DNA from: an uncultured Bacteroidota bacterium
Lineage (GTDB): Bacteria > Bacteroidota > Bacteroidia > AKYH767-A > OLB10
Reading direction: 5' to 3'
Assembly (NCBI GenBank): GCA_903881665.1
Contig: CAIRUC010000039.1
Coordinates: 1-33,360, forward strand
Length of the DNA stretch: 33,360 nt
This document shows, piece by piece, positions 8,989-17,517 of the stretch. Under the pieces are notes generated by a model. It did not search any database and was not told the origin of the DNA. It saw only the letters and a list, made by a program, of their open reading frames with translations. Position numbers and translations under genes: made by a program. The stretch's first letter is position 1, and the number at the start of each line of letters is the position of its first letter.

Positions 8989-11198
8989 TCAGATTTGATT
9001 AACTTAATCATTTTCCTTTCGGTTTTATTAGACAGAATGAGTGTGTAAAATCCGGAAGCAAAAAAAGATGTATTTATCAATGTTTTGCTGGAATTAAGAG
9101 ATTGATGAGAAACTAATTTCCCTGCTAAATCATACACATTTAAAATCATATTCTCACTTGAAATATTTTGATCAAGCAAAACTGTTAATTGTTCTTTTAC
9201 AGGATTAGGGTACACTTCTGCATTGAATCCTATTGAGGTGTTTTCATTTACAACATTGAGTACATTTTGACTGTAAAGCACAACTCCTCCGGCCTGATTT
9301 CCGATCACTAAATCAAATTTACCGTCGCCATCAACATCTGACATTGCAGGAGTTGCTTTTAATGGTTCAAATAAATTTTTATATGAAGAGTCGACTAACG
9401 TGAAGGCCCCTCCGAGATTTCCATCTATGTTCGTGTAATCATAAATATATCCACTATACGAACCCACCAACAACTCATATCCGTTTCCATTATCAAACAA
9501 AACAGGCTTACTATAACCCGCATTGCCTCCACTCCTTTTTACATCCACATTTCCAAAAGCAGCCGTTTGAAAAGTAAAAACAGGAAAGGAAAATGAACCT
9601 GTATTTCTATAATAATTCAAATTGCCATTTCTCTCTCCTATTAGCAAATCAATTAATCCATCGCGATCAACATCTACTAACTGAGGCGCGGCATCATTAC
9701 CTACATCTATATTCTGAAAATAAGCTTGCGAAAAAATAAATATAGCAGATTGACCTACACCAGCAATATTTTGAAAATACGCCAATTTACCATCGGCATC
9801 ACCTACTAATAAATCATCATCGCCATCGCCATTTAAATCAGCGAATGCAAGATGCGCCCCAATTAATCCATACGATCGAAAATTAATCACACTATCTGTC
9901 ATTAACGTAAACCTATAATCACTTCCGGTTGAAGTATTCCTGTAATAAGCCACCTTACTAACAGTATTTCCATTGTCGAAATAAAAATCATTACTAACGA
10001 GTAAATCCTTTTTCCCATCATTATCCATATCAAAGAAAACAGGATGCGACGAAGTACCAACTTCTATCATCTCTTTAACGAGGAAGCGATTTTGAGTGAG
10101 CGAATATTGAACATTATTATTGGCTCCAACATTCTTGTAACAAATCACGTTTTGATAATCCTCTCCACTATTATTAAAATTCGAAACCAACAAATCTTCA
10201 ACTCCATCATTGTCGATATCCATACATTGAGGTGAAGCAATATCACGCATTAAAGCAGAGGTGTTGTATGCAGGGAATAAGGTGTCTTGAGCGCAGGCGT
10301 AGGCTGAATCAATAGTGCCGCAATTATTCACTTCCAATATATTTCTTCCCACTTTATCTCCACATAAAAAATCTTTGTCGCCGTCACCATCTAAATCGAT
10401 TGCCCAAATTGATGAACCAGAATCCATCATTTGATTTTCTTCATTTACCTTAAATGGATTTGCGGGCAATAAGGCACAGGTTGCATTTACCGGAAGTATC
10501 GCTTTGTTTTTAGCTGCTTCTTTATAAAAATAGCCCCAACAGCCTGGCACATTATAAAACAAAAATGAATTCGGATTTCCTAATGAATCCATGGCCATAT
10601 TTTTATTTAATTCAATCCAACTTCCGCTAATCGAAAAACTCAACACATCCATATCTCCATCATTATCGATATCGACTAATGCAGGTGCATCAATTCGAGT
10701 TGAATATAAATTCGTATGAAATCCGTAATAAACGGAACTTAATTGCATCGATATATTTGTAAAATATAACCCATTGCCCGCGTTCATATCATTCCTATCT
10801 ACTCGAATTCCACCATTGTTATAACTAAACAAATCCATATCGCCATCATTGTCGTAATCGAAGGTACGAATCCAGCCTTGCAAATTATCGGGGCAAATAC
10901 TTAAATACTCAGGAGCGTACTTGAAATTTGAAACACCTGTGGACCCACTATTTTCAAATGCACTTAAACGATAGGTTTGAGCATCGAAAACCAACAAATC
11001 ATTTTTTCCGTCGCCGTTAAGATCTATTGATGCAAAAACAGGACTATTTAATCCGCAAGCCCAACCATTATTTAATTCGTTTCCTCCTACCATTACCTTC
11101 ACCAATGTATCGCGATATAATGAAAATTGAGCTTCTAAAGTAGTGGAGATCAGAATAAAAAAGACTAGAATATACGATTTGAGGGACTTAAATAACAT
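8985..11198 (-). CDS. Secreted FG-GAP/VCBS repeat protein with T9SS sorting domain
   Basis: This 737-residue exported protein has a signal peptide at about residues 1-23 (ending LEA before Gln). Nine Ca-binding-type motifs of the form DxDxDGxxD occur near residues 59, 114, 176, 268, 327, 390, 454, 509 and 621, each followed by a hydrophobic strand such as DLLVG. This is the pattern of FG-GAP/VCBS blades, which fold into a beta-propeller. The C-terminus from about residue 657 (AEVYPNP to KLIKSD) is a type A T9SS sorting domain. Such proteins are surface or secreted and are often thought to act in adhesion or carbohydrate binding, but no function can be assigned. It converges on the subtilase gene with no terminator visible between them. 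Confidence 0.9.
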   Translation of the reverse strand: MLFKSLKSYILVFFILISTTLEAQFSLYRDTLVKVMVGGNELNNGWACGLNSPVFASIDLNGDGKNDLLVFDAQTYRLSAFENSGSTGVSNFKYAPEYLSICPDNLQGWIRTFDYDNDGDMDLFSYNNGGIRVDRNDMNAGNGLYFTNISMQLSSVYYGFHTNLYSTRIDAPALVDIDNDGDMDVLSFSISGSWIELNKNMAMDSLGNPNSFLFYNVPGCWGYFYKEAAKNKAILPVNATCALLPANPFKVNEENQMMDSGSSIWAIDLDGDGDKDFLCGDKVGRNILEVNNCGTIDSAYACAQDTLFPAYNTSALMRDIASPQCMDIDNDGVEDLLVSNFNNSGEDYQNVICYKNVGANNNVQYSLTQNRFLVKEMIEVGTSSHPVFFDMDNDGKKDLLVSNDFYFDNGNTVSKVAYYRNTSTGSDYRFTLMTDSVINFRSYGLIGAHLAFADLNGDGDDDLLVGDADGKLAYFQNIAGVGQSAIFIFSQAYFQNIDVGNDAAPQLVDVDRDGLIDLLIGERNGNLNYYRNTGSFSFPVFTFQTAAFGNVDVKRSGGNAGYSKPVLFDNGNGYELLVGSYSGYIYDYTNIDGNLGGAFTLVDSSYKNLFEPLKATPAMSDVDGDGKFDLVIGNQAGGVVLYSQNVLNVVNENTSIGFNAEVYPNPVKEQLTVLLDQNISSENMILNVYDLAGKLVSHQSLNSSKTLINTSFFASGFYTLILSNKTERKMIKLIKSD

Positions 11199-11221
11199 TT
11201 AATTTTGAAAGTTGCGTGTCC

Positions 11222-11229
11222 CAAATGTA
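11222..11229 (-). promoter_or_regulatory. -7 element for the FG-GAP gene
   Basis: TACATTTG on the minus strand is an exact TAnnTTTG match, 23 bp upstream of the FG-GAP start. No TTG is found at the usual -33 spacing. It shares a 61-bp intergenic space with the divergent prenyltransferase promoter. Confidence 0.5.
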
Positions 11230-11247
11230 TGAAGATTCTCAAAACAT

Positions 11248-11255
11248 TAACTTTG
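11248..11255 (+). promoter_or_regulatory. -7 element directly before the prenyltransferase start
   Basis: TAACTTTG is an exact TAnnTTTG match ending 4 bases before ATG 11260. If it works as the -7 element, transcription would begin at or within a few bases of the start codon, giving a leaderless or near-leaderless mRNA. No -33 TTG is apparent. Confidence 0.5.
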
Positions 11256-11259
11256 CGCC

Positions 11260-12120
11260 ATGATTAAAAATATTGAAAAGTACTTATCACTTGTAAAATT
11301 CAGTCATACCATCTTTGCACTTCCTTTTGCAGCTATTGGTTATACTTTGGCGATTACACAAACGGGAAAGAACTTTACTTGGCCATTGGCAATAAAAGTA
11401 GGTTTATGCATGATTTTCGCTCGCTCAGCAGCCATGGCTTTTAACCGTTGGGCCGATCGCTTTATCGACATAAAAAATCCCCGAACGATAGTTAGAGAAA
11501 TACCATCAGGACAAATTTCTGCTAGCGCGGCCCTTGCATTCGTAATCGTGAATTGCTTTGCATTTATTATCACTACCTATTTTATTAACGAGTCCTGCTT
11601 TTACCTCTCATTTATAGCCTTGACGGTGATATTAAGCTACTCGTATACTAAACGATTCACTTCACTCTGTCATTTAGTTTTAGGTCTCGGATTGTCGTTA
11701 GCTCCCATTGGTGCATGGATTGCCGTAACCGGAGTGTTTGCAGTACTACCTCTCATTTTTTCGGCTGCCGTTTTATGCTGGGTAAGCGGATTCGATATTA
11801 TTTATGCGCTTCAAGACGAACAATTCGATCGATCTCAAAAACTACATTCCATTCCCTCGTTAGTTGGCACTAAAAAAGCGTTGTTATTGTCACGCCAATT
11901 ACACGTTGCTACTTCTCTATTTCTCTTAAGTGCAGCATTTTACGGAAACTTCAGCAATTTATATTTTGTAGGATGGGGCCTCTTTACAGGCTTGTTAATT
12001 TATCAACACCGAATCGTTAAAATCGGCGATTTTTCAAGAATAAATCTAGCTTTCTTCACCACCAATGGCATTGCTAGTATTACGTTTGCGGTGATTGTAA
12101 TCACTTCGCTTTTGATGTAG
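11260..12120 (+). CDS. UbiA-family prenyltransferase, MqnP-like
   Basis: This polytopic membrane protein (286 residues, about eight hydrophobic segments) is of the UbiA family, which attaches polyprenyl chains to aromatic acceptors. The first Asp-rich motif is NRWADRFID (Asn62, Asp66, Asp70) followed by IKNPRT and REIPSG; the second is ALQDEQFDRS near residues 182-191. The NPRT context is typical of the group annotated as putative 4-hydroxybenzoate polyprenyltransferase, which includes MqnP of the futalosine menaquinone route. That suggests a quinone-synthesis role, but no other mqn, men or ubi gene is nearby. Substrate is therefore inferred. The gene is divergent from the FG-GAP gene and 57 bp ahead of the fused E1 gene. 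Confidence 0.85.
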   Translation: MIKNIEKYLSLVKFSHTIFALPFAAIGYTLAITQTGKNFTWPLAIKVGLCMIFARSAAMAFNRWADRFIDIKNPRTIVREIPSGQISASAALAFVIVNCFAFIITTYFINESCFYLSFIALTVILSYSYTKRFTSLCHLVLGLGLSLAPIGAWIAVTGVFAVLPLIFSAAVLCWVSGFDIIYALQDEQFDRSQKLHSIPSLVGTKKALLLSRQLHVATSLFLLSAAFYGNFSNLYFVGWGLFTGLLIYQHRIVKIGDFSRINLAFFTTNGIASITFAVIVITSLLM

Positions 12121-12152
12121 CAAAACAGAGTGGTAAAATGGGGTTTTTTGTT

Positions 12153-12160
12153 TATTTTTG
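12153..12160 (+). promoter_or_regulatory. -7 element for the fused E1 gene
   Basis: TATTTTTG matches TAnnTTTG and lies 17 bp before ATG 12178, in the short gap after the prenyltransferase gene. It suggests that E1 has its own promoter. No -33 TTG stands out. Confidence 0.4.
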
Positions 12161-12177
12161 TTTGATATTGCCCATTT

Positions 12178-14601
12178 ATGCCAAACAGCTCTCAAAATAC
12201 TGCAAATCAACAACTTACGTTTAACGAATTCAAAAAGGTTGTTCTTGAGGATTATCGCATAGCACAGGAAAGTCGCCAAGCCAGCTTAATTGGCCGGAAA
12301 GAAGTACTTACAGGAAAAGCTAAATTCGGAATTTTCGGCGACGGAAAGGAAGTAGCTCAACTTGCTATGGCTAAAGCTTTTAAGAATGGAGATTTCCGTT
12401 CAGGTTATTACCGCGACCAAACTTTCATGTTTGCAACTGGAATGTTAACTATTCAAGAATTTTTTGCTCAACTATACGCTCATCCTGATGTAAATGCCGA
12501 CCCTTCTTCCGCAGGAAGATTAATGAATGGGCATTATGCCACCCGATTGTTAAATGATGATGGTACCTGGAAGAGAATTGTTGACTTGAAAAATTCGTCG
12601 GCCGACATTTCACCTACAGCCGGTCAAATGCCTCGCTTGCTAGGATTAGCGTATGCCTCTAAATTATATAAAGCTTACCCTGAGTTAGCTATGCAGATGA
12701 ATGGCTTTACTAACAGTGGTAACGAAGTGGCATTCGGAACAATTGGTGATGCAAGTACATCGGAAGGATTATTTTTTGAAACTATTAATGCAGCTGGAGT
12801 ATTGCAAGTTCCGATGGCTATTAGTGTTTGGGATGATGGATACGGAATTTCAGTTCCGGCTAAATATCAAACTACAAAACAAAATATCTCTGAGATTCTT
12901 GCAGGATTTGAAAAGACTGATCAAAAGCAAGGTTACCTGATTTTTAGAGGAAGGGGTTGGGATTATCCAGGCCTTGTTGACTTATATGAAAAGGGAATTG
13001 CACAGTCGAGAAAAGATCATATTCCGGCGCTATTCCACATTCGCGAAATGACGCAACCTCAAGGTCATTCTACTTCAGGATCGCACGAGCGATACAAATC
13101 GAAAGATCGTCTCGATTGGGAAGACCAATTCGATTGTATGCGTAAAATGCGGGATTGGATTATTGAAACTGCGATTGCTACAGTAGAAGATCTAGATGCA
13201 ATTGAAACCGCAGCAAAAAAAACAGTAAACGATGCTAAGAAAAAAGCGTGGGATGCACATAGCAATGCCATTAAAGCGGAAGCAAAAGAAGCTGCTGCGA
13301 AAATGATTGCCGCAGGAACTGAAAGTGCAAATAAAATTTTTATTGATCGACTTGCATCTCAACTTTCTGAAATTAATGAACCTGAACGCCGTGATATTAA
13401 TGTTGCAGTAAAAAAAGTGCTTCGCTACATCAAAGAAGATGATCATGCAGGTAGACATCAATTATTAAATTGGTATCGAAACTTTGATAACATTAACAAA
13501 GAACGATTCGATTCACATCAATATAGTCAGTCGAAGTGGAACGCACTTTCAATATCAAAAAAAGATGTTAATTATGCGCAGGATGCGCCTCTAATGGATG
13601 GAAGAGAAATTCTTCAAGCGAATTGGGATGTTTTACTCGAAAGAAAAAAAGAAATTGTGATCTTCGGTGAAGATGTTGGAAGTATTGGAGGCGTTAATCA
13701 AACTTATGCTGGCTTACAAGCGAAGTATGGCGACAATAGATTAATTGATACCGGAATTCGTGAAGCAACAATTATCGGACAAGGTATCGGACTTGCATTA
13801 CGTGGATTTAGACCCGTTGCCGAGATTCAATACCTCGATTACCTTGCCTACGCTATCCAAATATTATCTGATGATCTTGCTTGCTTGCAGTATCGTACGA
13901 AAGGAGGTCAAAAAGCGCCGTTGATTGTAACCACTCGAGGACACCGCCTTGAAGGAGTTTGGCATTCGGGTTCGCCAATGCAATTTATACTTGGTGCTTT
14001 AAGAGGAATGCACGTATTAGTTCCTAGAAATATGACACAAGCATCAGGATTTTACAACACTTTACTCGAAGCTGACGAACCTGCACTAGTGATAGAACCA
14101 TTAAACGCATACAGAAATAAAGAAAAATTACCAAGTAATTTAGGAGACTTTAGAATTCCATTAGGCATTCCTGAAATAATTCAATCAGGAAATGACATTA
14201 CGATAGTAACCTATGGTTCGTGTGTGCGTATTGCACAAGAAGCCGTACATATTCTTGCCGAACATAAGATCAGTGTTGAATTAATTGATGTGCAAAGTTT
14301 ATTGCCATTCGATATCAATCATATGATTTCCGAATCGATATCAAAAACCAATAAAGTTCTTTTCCTTGATGAAGATGTTCCAAGTGGAGGAACTGCCTAT
14401 ATGATGCAACAGGTAATGGAAAATCAAAAATCTTTCCGTCACCTCGACATGGAACCCCGAACATTAACAGCGAAAGAACATCGTCCGGCTTATGGCTCCG
14501 ATGGCGACTACTATTCTAAACCTTCTACTGAAGATGTTTTTGATTCCGTATATGCTATGATGCACGACTATAATCCAGCATCCTTCCCTGCCATTTATTA
14601 A
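12178..14601 (+). CDS. 2-oxoacid dehydrogenase E1, fused alpha and beta subunits
   Basis: This 807-residue thiamine-diphosphate enzyme is the decarboxylating E1 component of a pyruvate or branched-chain 2-oxoacid dehydrogenase complex. The alpha half (about 15-400) has GTIGDASTSEG at residues 187-197, where Asp191 should bind Mg, and WDDGYGIS at 218-225. The beta half (about 470-807) starts MDGREILQANWDVLL and has IVIFGEDVG with the conserved Glu. An Ala/Lys-rich helical linker lies between them (about residues 340-380). Separate alpha and beta genes are usual elsewhere; the fusion is frequent in Bacteroidota. The second Mg ligand is normally Asn (NNGYAIS) but is Asp220 here. Sequence favours the branched-chain type, though the substrate cannot be fixed. 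E2 and E3 are not in the window. murQ follows after 18 bp. Confidence 0.9.
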   Translation: MPNSSQNTANQQLTFNEFKKVVLEDYRIAQESRQASLIGRKEVLTGKAKFGIFGDGKEVAQLAMAKAFKNGDFRSGYYRDQTFMFATGMLTIQEFFAQLYAHPDVNADPSSAGRLMNGHYATRLLNDDGTWKRIVDLKNSSADISPTAGQMPRLLGLAYASKLYKAYPELAMQMNGFTNSGNEVAFGTIGDASTSEGLFFETINAAGVLQVPMAISVWDDGYGISVPAKYQTTKQNISEILAGFEKTDQKQGYLIFRGRGWDYPGLVDLYEKGIAQSRKDHIPALFHIREMTQPQGHSTSGSHERYKSKDRLDWEDQFDCMRKMRDWIIETAIATVEDLDAIETAAKKTVNDAKKKAWDAHSNAIKAEAKEAAAKMIAAGTESANKIFIDRLASQLSEINEPERRDINVAVKKVLRYIKEDDHAGRHQLLNWYRNFDNINKERFDSHQYSQSKWNALSISKKDVNYAQDAPLMDGREILQANWDVLLERKKEIVIFGEDVGSIGGVNQTYAGLQAKYGDNRLIDTGIREATIIGQGIGLALRGFRPVAEIQYLDYLAYAIQILSDDLACLQYRTKGGQKAPLIVTTRGHRLEGVWHSGSPMQFILGALRGMHVLVPRNMTQASGFYNTLLEADEPALVIEPLNAYRNKEKLPSNLGDFRIPLGIPEIIQSGNDITIVTYGSCVRIAQEAVHILAEHKISVELIDVQSLLPFDINHMISESISKTNKVLFLDEDVPSGGTAYMMQQVMENQKSFRHLDMEPRTLTAKEHRPAYGSDGDYYSKPSTEDVFDSVYAMMHDYNPASFPAIY

Positions 14602-14619
14602 TAGTTACGGATATACAAA

Positions 14620-15432
14620 ATGGAGTTCAAAAGAGTAACTGAAAGCGATTCGAAATATGATCATCTTGAAAAGATGAGCGTAAATGAATTACTTACTGGC
14701 ATCAATAACGAAGATCAATTAGTAGCGATAGCAATACAAAAAGCTATACCTGCAATTGAAGCTTTAGTCGATGCCATAATTCCCCGAATGCATCATGGAG
14801 GTCGTCTTTTTTACATGGGCGCTGGAACTAGCGGCAGATTAGGAATCGTTGACGCTTCTGAATGTCCACCGACATATGGAATTCCTCACGGAATTGTGGT
14901 TGGAATAATTGCCGGAGGCGACACAGCAATTCGCAAAGCAGTTGAGTTTGCCGAAGACAGTACTACCCAAGGCTGGATCGACTTACAAGAACACACAATA
15001 AACGATAAAGATACCGTTATCGGCATCGCGGCATCAGGTACAACTCCATATGTAATTGCTGCCATGAATAAATGCAGAAGTAACAATATCGTTACCGGAT
15101 GTATAACATGTAATCAAGGTAGCCCTATTATGGCAGCGGCAGATTTTCCTATAGCAGCCGAAGTAGGTCCTGAGTTTGTTACGGGCTCTACGCGAATGAA
15201 AGCAGGTACCGCACAAAAGCTAATCCTTAATATGATCTCTACAGCGGTAATGATAAGAATGGGAAGAGTGAAAGGCAACAAAATGGTTGACATGCAACTA
15301 AGCAATAATAAACTTATCGATAGAGGAACAAGAATGGTAATGAAAGAATTGCACATCGATGAGAATACTGCCGAACAATTATTAAAAGAATATGGCAGTG
15401 TAAGAAATGCAGTTGATGCTTATAAAAAATAA
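14620..15432 (+). CDS. murQ: N-acetylmuramic acid 6-phosphate etherase
   Basis: MurQ (270 residues) cleaves the lactyl ether of MurNAc 6-phosphate to give GlcNAc 6-phosphate and D-lactate during peptidoglycan recycling, in the cytoplasm. The SIS fold is visible in GAGTSGRLG and GIAASGTTPYVIAA. The catalytic glutamates are Glu81 in DASECPPT and Glu112 in EFAEDS, at the positions of Glu83 and Glu114 in the E. coli enzyme. The product-binding GSTRMKAGTAQK block is intact. Length is a little short of the roughly 300 residues of E. coli MurQ, because the C-terminus is trimmed. It starts 18 bp after the fused E1 gene, so the two may share a transcript, although no metabolic link is obvious. Confidence 0.94.
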   Translation: MEFKRVTESDSKYDHLEKMSVNELLTGINNEDQLVAIAIQKAIPAIEALVDAIIPRMHHGGRLFYMGAGTSGRLGIVDASECPPTYGIPHGIVVGIIAGGDTAIRKAVEFAEDSTTQGWIDLQEHTINDKDTVIGIAASGTTPYVIAAMNKCRSNNIVTGCITCNQGSPIMAAADFPIAAEVGPEFVTGSTRMKAGTAQKLILNMISTAVMIRMGRVKGNKMVDMQLSNNKLIDRGTRMVMKELHIDENTAEQLLKEYGSVRNAVDAYKK

Positions 15433-15469
15433 ATAACGTCAAAACACTTTTTAATCTTTTTACGTTATT
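15432..15469 (+). terminator. Weak inverted repeat after murQ
   Basis: AATAACGT (15432-15439) and ACGTTATT (15462-15469) form an 8-bp stem with a 22-nt loop that contains two T-runs. It follows the murQ stop directly. The stem is AT-rich and the loop long, so termination is only possible, not clear. Confidence 0.3.
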
Positions 15470-15500
15470 AATATAAAACAAACAACAATTTAATTATTAC

Positions 15501-16067
15501 ATGCAGGATATTGAACCATATTACTCATGGCGCCACATGTACATCAGTGCGGAAGATGAACTATCTCCTTTCTATGGACGAGAGTATAGCGAGTTTGAAT
15601 ATTCTAATACAGTTTACAATTATTACATCCACCCGCAATGGGATGATTTAGGTTCTCCTACCCTTTATATGAAAGTGATTTTTGCCGACTACGATCAGCA
15701 TTATGCAATTATTGAATTTATTGGTGAATGGAACGATGCAATTAATAATGACATCATGATGCTTAAGCGAGATATCGTTGATGAAATGATAGCACAAGGC
15801 ATTCGTCATTTTATTCTAATAGGCGAAAACATCCTTAATTTTCATGCTTCTGATGATTGCTATTATCAGGAATGGTTCGACGATGTAGAAGATGGATGGA
15901 TTGCTGCCGTTAACTTTCGCAAACATGTTCTTCAAGAGTTTTCGCGTGCCAACATCGATTTTTATCTTCTTTATGGGGGAGAACTTGATGAATTAAAATG
16001 GAGAACATATAACCCCAATCACCTGTTTTCAATGGTAGAAAAGGTAATTAGCCATAGATTAGCCTAA
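15501..16067 (+). CDS. Conserved Bacteroidota protein of unknown function
   Basis: I do not recognise a characterised function. The 188-residue protein is acidic and rich in Tyr and Trp, without a signal peptide or membrane segment, so it is probably cytoplasmic. Blocks such as SPFYGREYSEFEYSNTVYNY, IIEFIGEWNDAI and ENILNFHASDDCYYQEW look like a family I have seen as a hypothetical protein across Bacteroidota. Alternating beta and alpha segments suggest an alpha/beta fold, with a possible acidic site in HASDDCYYQEWFDDVEDGW. It stands between murQ and an RlpA-like gene, with 68 and 53 bp gaps, so cell-wall context is suggestive but weak. Confidence 0.8.
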   Translation: MQDIEPYYSWRHMYISAEDELSPFYGREYSEFEYSNTVYNYYIHPQWDDLGSPTLYMKVIFADYDQHYAIIEFIGEWNDAINNDIMMLKRDIVDEMIAQGIRHFILIGENILNFHASDDCYYQEWFDDVEDGWIAAVNFRKHVLQEFSRANIDFYLLYGGELDELKWRTYNPNHLFSMVEKVISHRLA

Positions 16068-16120
16068 TTCATTAACCATATGCTGCAAAACGTTAGTATA
16101 TTTACATCGTTCTGCTATAA

Positions 16121-16810
16121 ATGACTAACTCAATATTAATAAGTATTCAAGTATTGCTTGTTACGTTTTTGTTGCAGCCGAAGAAAAAACCGGCCGCAGC
16201 AAGAATTCAACATGGCAAAGCTTCGTACTATGGGAAAGAATTCGAAGGCCGAAAAACAGCGAATGGTGAGATTTTCAGAAATGCTGATTATACAGCAGCA
16301 AACCGTAAGCTTGAATTCAACACATACGTTCGTGTTACGAATGAAAAAAATAATTTGAGTATTACAGTACGCATTAACGACAGAGGCCCTTATGTTTGCT
16401 CTAGAATTATTGATTTATCAGAAGGTGCTGCAAGAAGAATAGGCAGCTTTCAACACGGACTAGCTTCTGTTCGATTAGAAACTTTAAACATTATTAAAAA
16501 GACTCCGGAAATTGATAGCATCTTTTCGTGCTACGACATTCTTGATTGCTTAGGAAATCCAGAAATATTAAAAGGATATTCTATATCACTTTGGAATACT
16601 AAAGATATTGTTCATGCTTTATACATTGCCAATGAATTATACCTACATGAAGATATTGAGAAAGTATTAATTGTAGCTACTGGCATTGGCGAAAAAAGAA
16701 CATTCACTTTAGTTATAACCGACTTCCCTACCAAAAAATCGACTATCGAAAGCAAAGATTATTTCGAGAAAAAAGGATTTATGAATGTTCAACTTTTTCA
16801 ACCTTCCTGA
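16121..16810 (+). CDS. RlpA-like double-psi beta-barrel protein with SPOR-like C-terminus
   Basis: The 229-residue protein has a hydrophobic N-terminus (about 1-20, a probable signal peptide or anchor with no clear cleavage site or lipobox) and an RlpA domain at about 30-122: GKASYYGKEFEGRKTANGE, RVTN, RINDRGP and IIDLSEGAARRIG. The C-terminal 75 residues (GYSISLWNTKDIVHALYIAN to the end) look like a divergent SPOR domain, which binds denuded septal peptidoglycan. RlpA of Pseudomonas is a lytic transglycosylase needing Glu, Asp and His; here Glu50 is kept but the Asp position is Arg53 and the His position is Asn61. The enzyme activity is therefore doubtful and a structural or septal-binding role is possible. 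It overlaps the convergent Nudix gene by 13 bp. Confidence 0.82.
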   Translation: MTNSILISIQVLLVTFLLQPKKKPAAARIQHGKASYYGKEFEGRKTANGEIFRNADYTAANRKLEFNTYVRVTNEKNNLSITVRINDRGPYVCSRIIDLSEGAARRIGSFQHGLASVRLETLNIIKKTPEIDSIFSCYDILDCLGNPEILKGYSISLWNTKDIVHALYIANELYLHEDIEKVLIVATGIGEKRTFTLVITDFPTKKSTIESKDYFEKKGFMNVQLFQPS

Positions 16811-17256
16811 TCGAATAGCGAAAGAAAAACTTCTACCGCTTTTTTATCAACGGGAAATGTAAAATCATTTGGATTTAATGCAGCTATCTTCTTCCATTTA
16901 AATGCTTCTTCACCGTTCGAAGCCACTACTTTATCCATTTTTCTATACAAGTGACTTATATCGTTTTTTAAATGAACAATATAATATACCCCAACTACCT
17001 GATGATCGGCATTGAACTTTGACTGAACAAAAAAATCGGTAGTATGAAAATGAGTAGCACTATCTACTTCTTGATTCAACTCTTCTTTCACTTCTCGTTT
17101 TAATGCATCAAAAATTCCTTCCCCAAATTGCAATCCACCTCCAGGAAACTTCATCATGAAGGTATCATAATGAAACTCTTCTGCAATCAATACTTCGTCG
17201 TATCCATTCATGATGAATGCATAAACGCGAATATTAAATAATTTGTCGCTTATCAT
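16798..17256 (-). CDS. Nudix hydrolase
   Basis: This 152-residue protein hydrolyses a nucleoside diphosphate linked to another group; the substrate is unknown. The Nudix box spans residues 40-62: Gly40, Glu46 and REVKEE at 54-59 are present and include the metal-binding glutamates. The Gly that usually follows EEx is Asn61. The N-terminus (RVYAFIMN) and MKFPGGGLQFGE are typical of small MutT-like members. It has its own exact -7 element upstream. The last 13 bp overlap the end of the convergent RlpA-like gene. Confidence 0.88.
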   Translation of the reverse strand: MISDKLFNIRVYAFIMNGYDEVLIAEEFHYDTFMMKFPGGGLQFGEGIFDALKREVKEELNQEVDSATHFHTTDFFVQSKFNADHQVVGVYYIVHLKNDISHLYRKMDKVVASNGEEAFKWKKIAALNPNDFTFPVDKKAVEVFLSLFDQEG

Positions 17257-17272
17257 ATTTCTTTTTGATCTT

Positions 17273-17280
17273 CAAAGATA
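17273..17280 (-). promoter_or_regulatory. -7 element for the Nudix gene
   Basis: TATCTTTG on the minus strand matches TAnnTTTG and lies 16 bp before the Nudix start, giving a very short leader. No TTG is found at the usual -33 spacing. Confidence 0.45.
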
Positions 17281-17431
17281 CATTTTAACAAATATCTTAC
17301 AGATATTACAACATCAATTCCATCAAAAAAACATGAATACCCTATTATTTAATCCTTTTATCACGTAAAATACGATACATTTCATTCGTTTTCTTACAGC
17401 AACAATTAACCATAACCAACTGTTATTTATA

Positions 17432-17441
17432 ACGTATACGT
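17432..17441. repeat. 10-bp palindrome upstream of the Omp28-like gene
   Basis: ACGTATACGT is a perfect palindrome 76 bp before the Omp28-like start, in the AT-rich 261-bp gap 17257-17517. A related CGTAAAATACG (CGTA/TACG arms) lies about 70 bp further upstream. They could be an operator pair for that gene. Apart from these and the Nudix promoter, I see nothing else in the gap. Confidence 0.35.
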
Positions 17442-17517
17442 GTAATAAGAAAACTAATTTAGTCTTCCTATAAATTATAAATGTATTAATTTAAGCGTAT
17501 CAATAAAATAAAAAAAA

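Noticed and set aside
8985..11198. The DxDxDG repeats as dockerin or cadherin-type modules.
   Set aside because: The spacing of about 45-90 residues and the DLLVG strand after each motif fit FG-GAP/VCBS blades better.
13192..13461. Antisense open frame inside the E1 linker.
   Set aside because: It is a shadow of the Ala/Lys-rich coding strand, with no promoter, start context or recognisable protein features.
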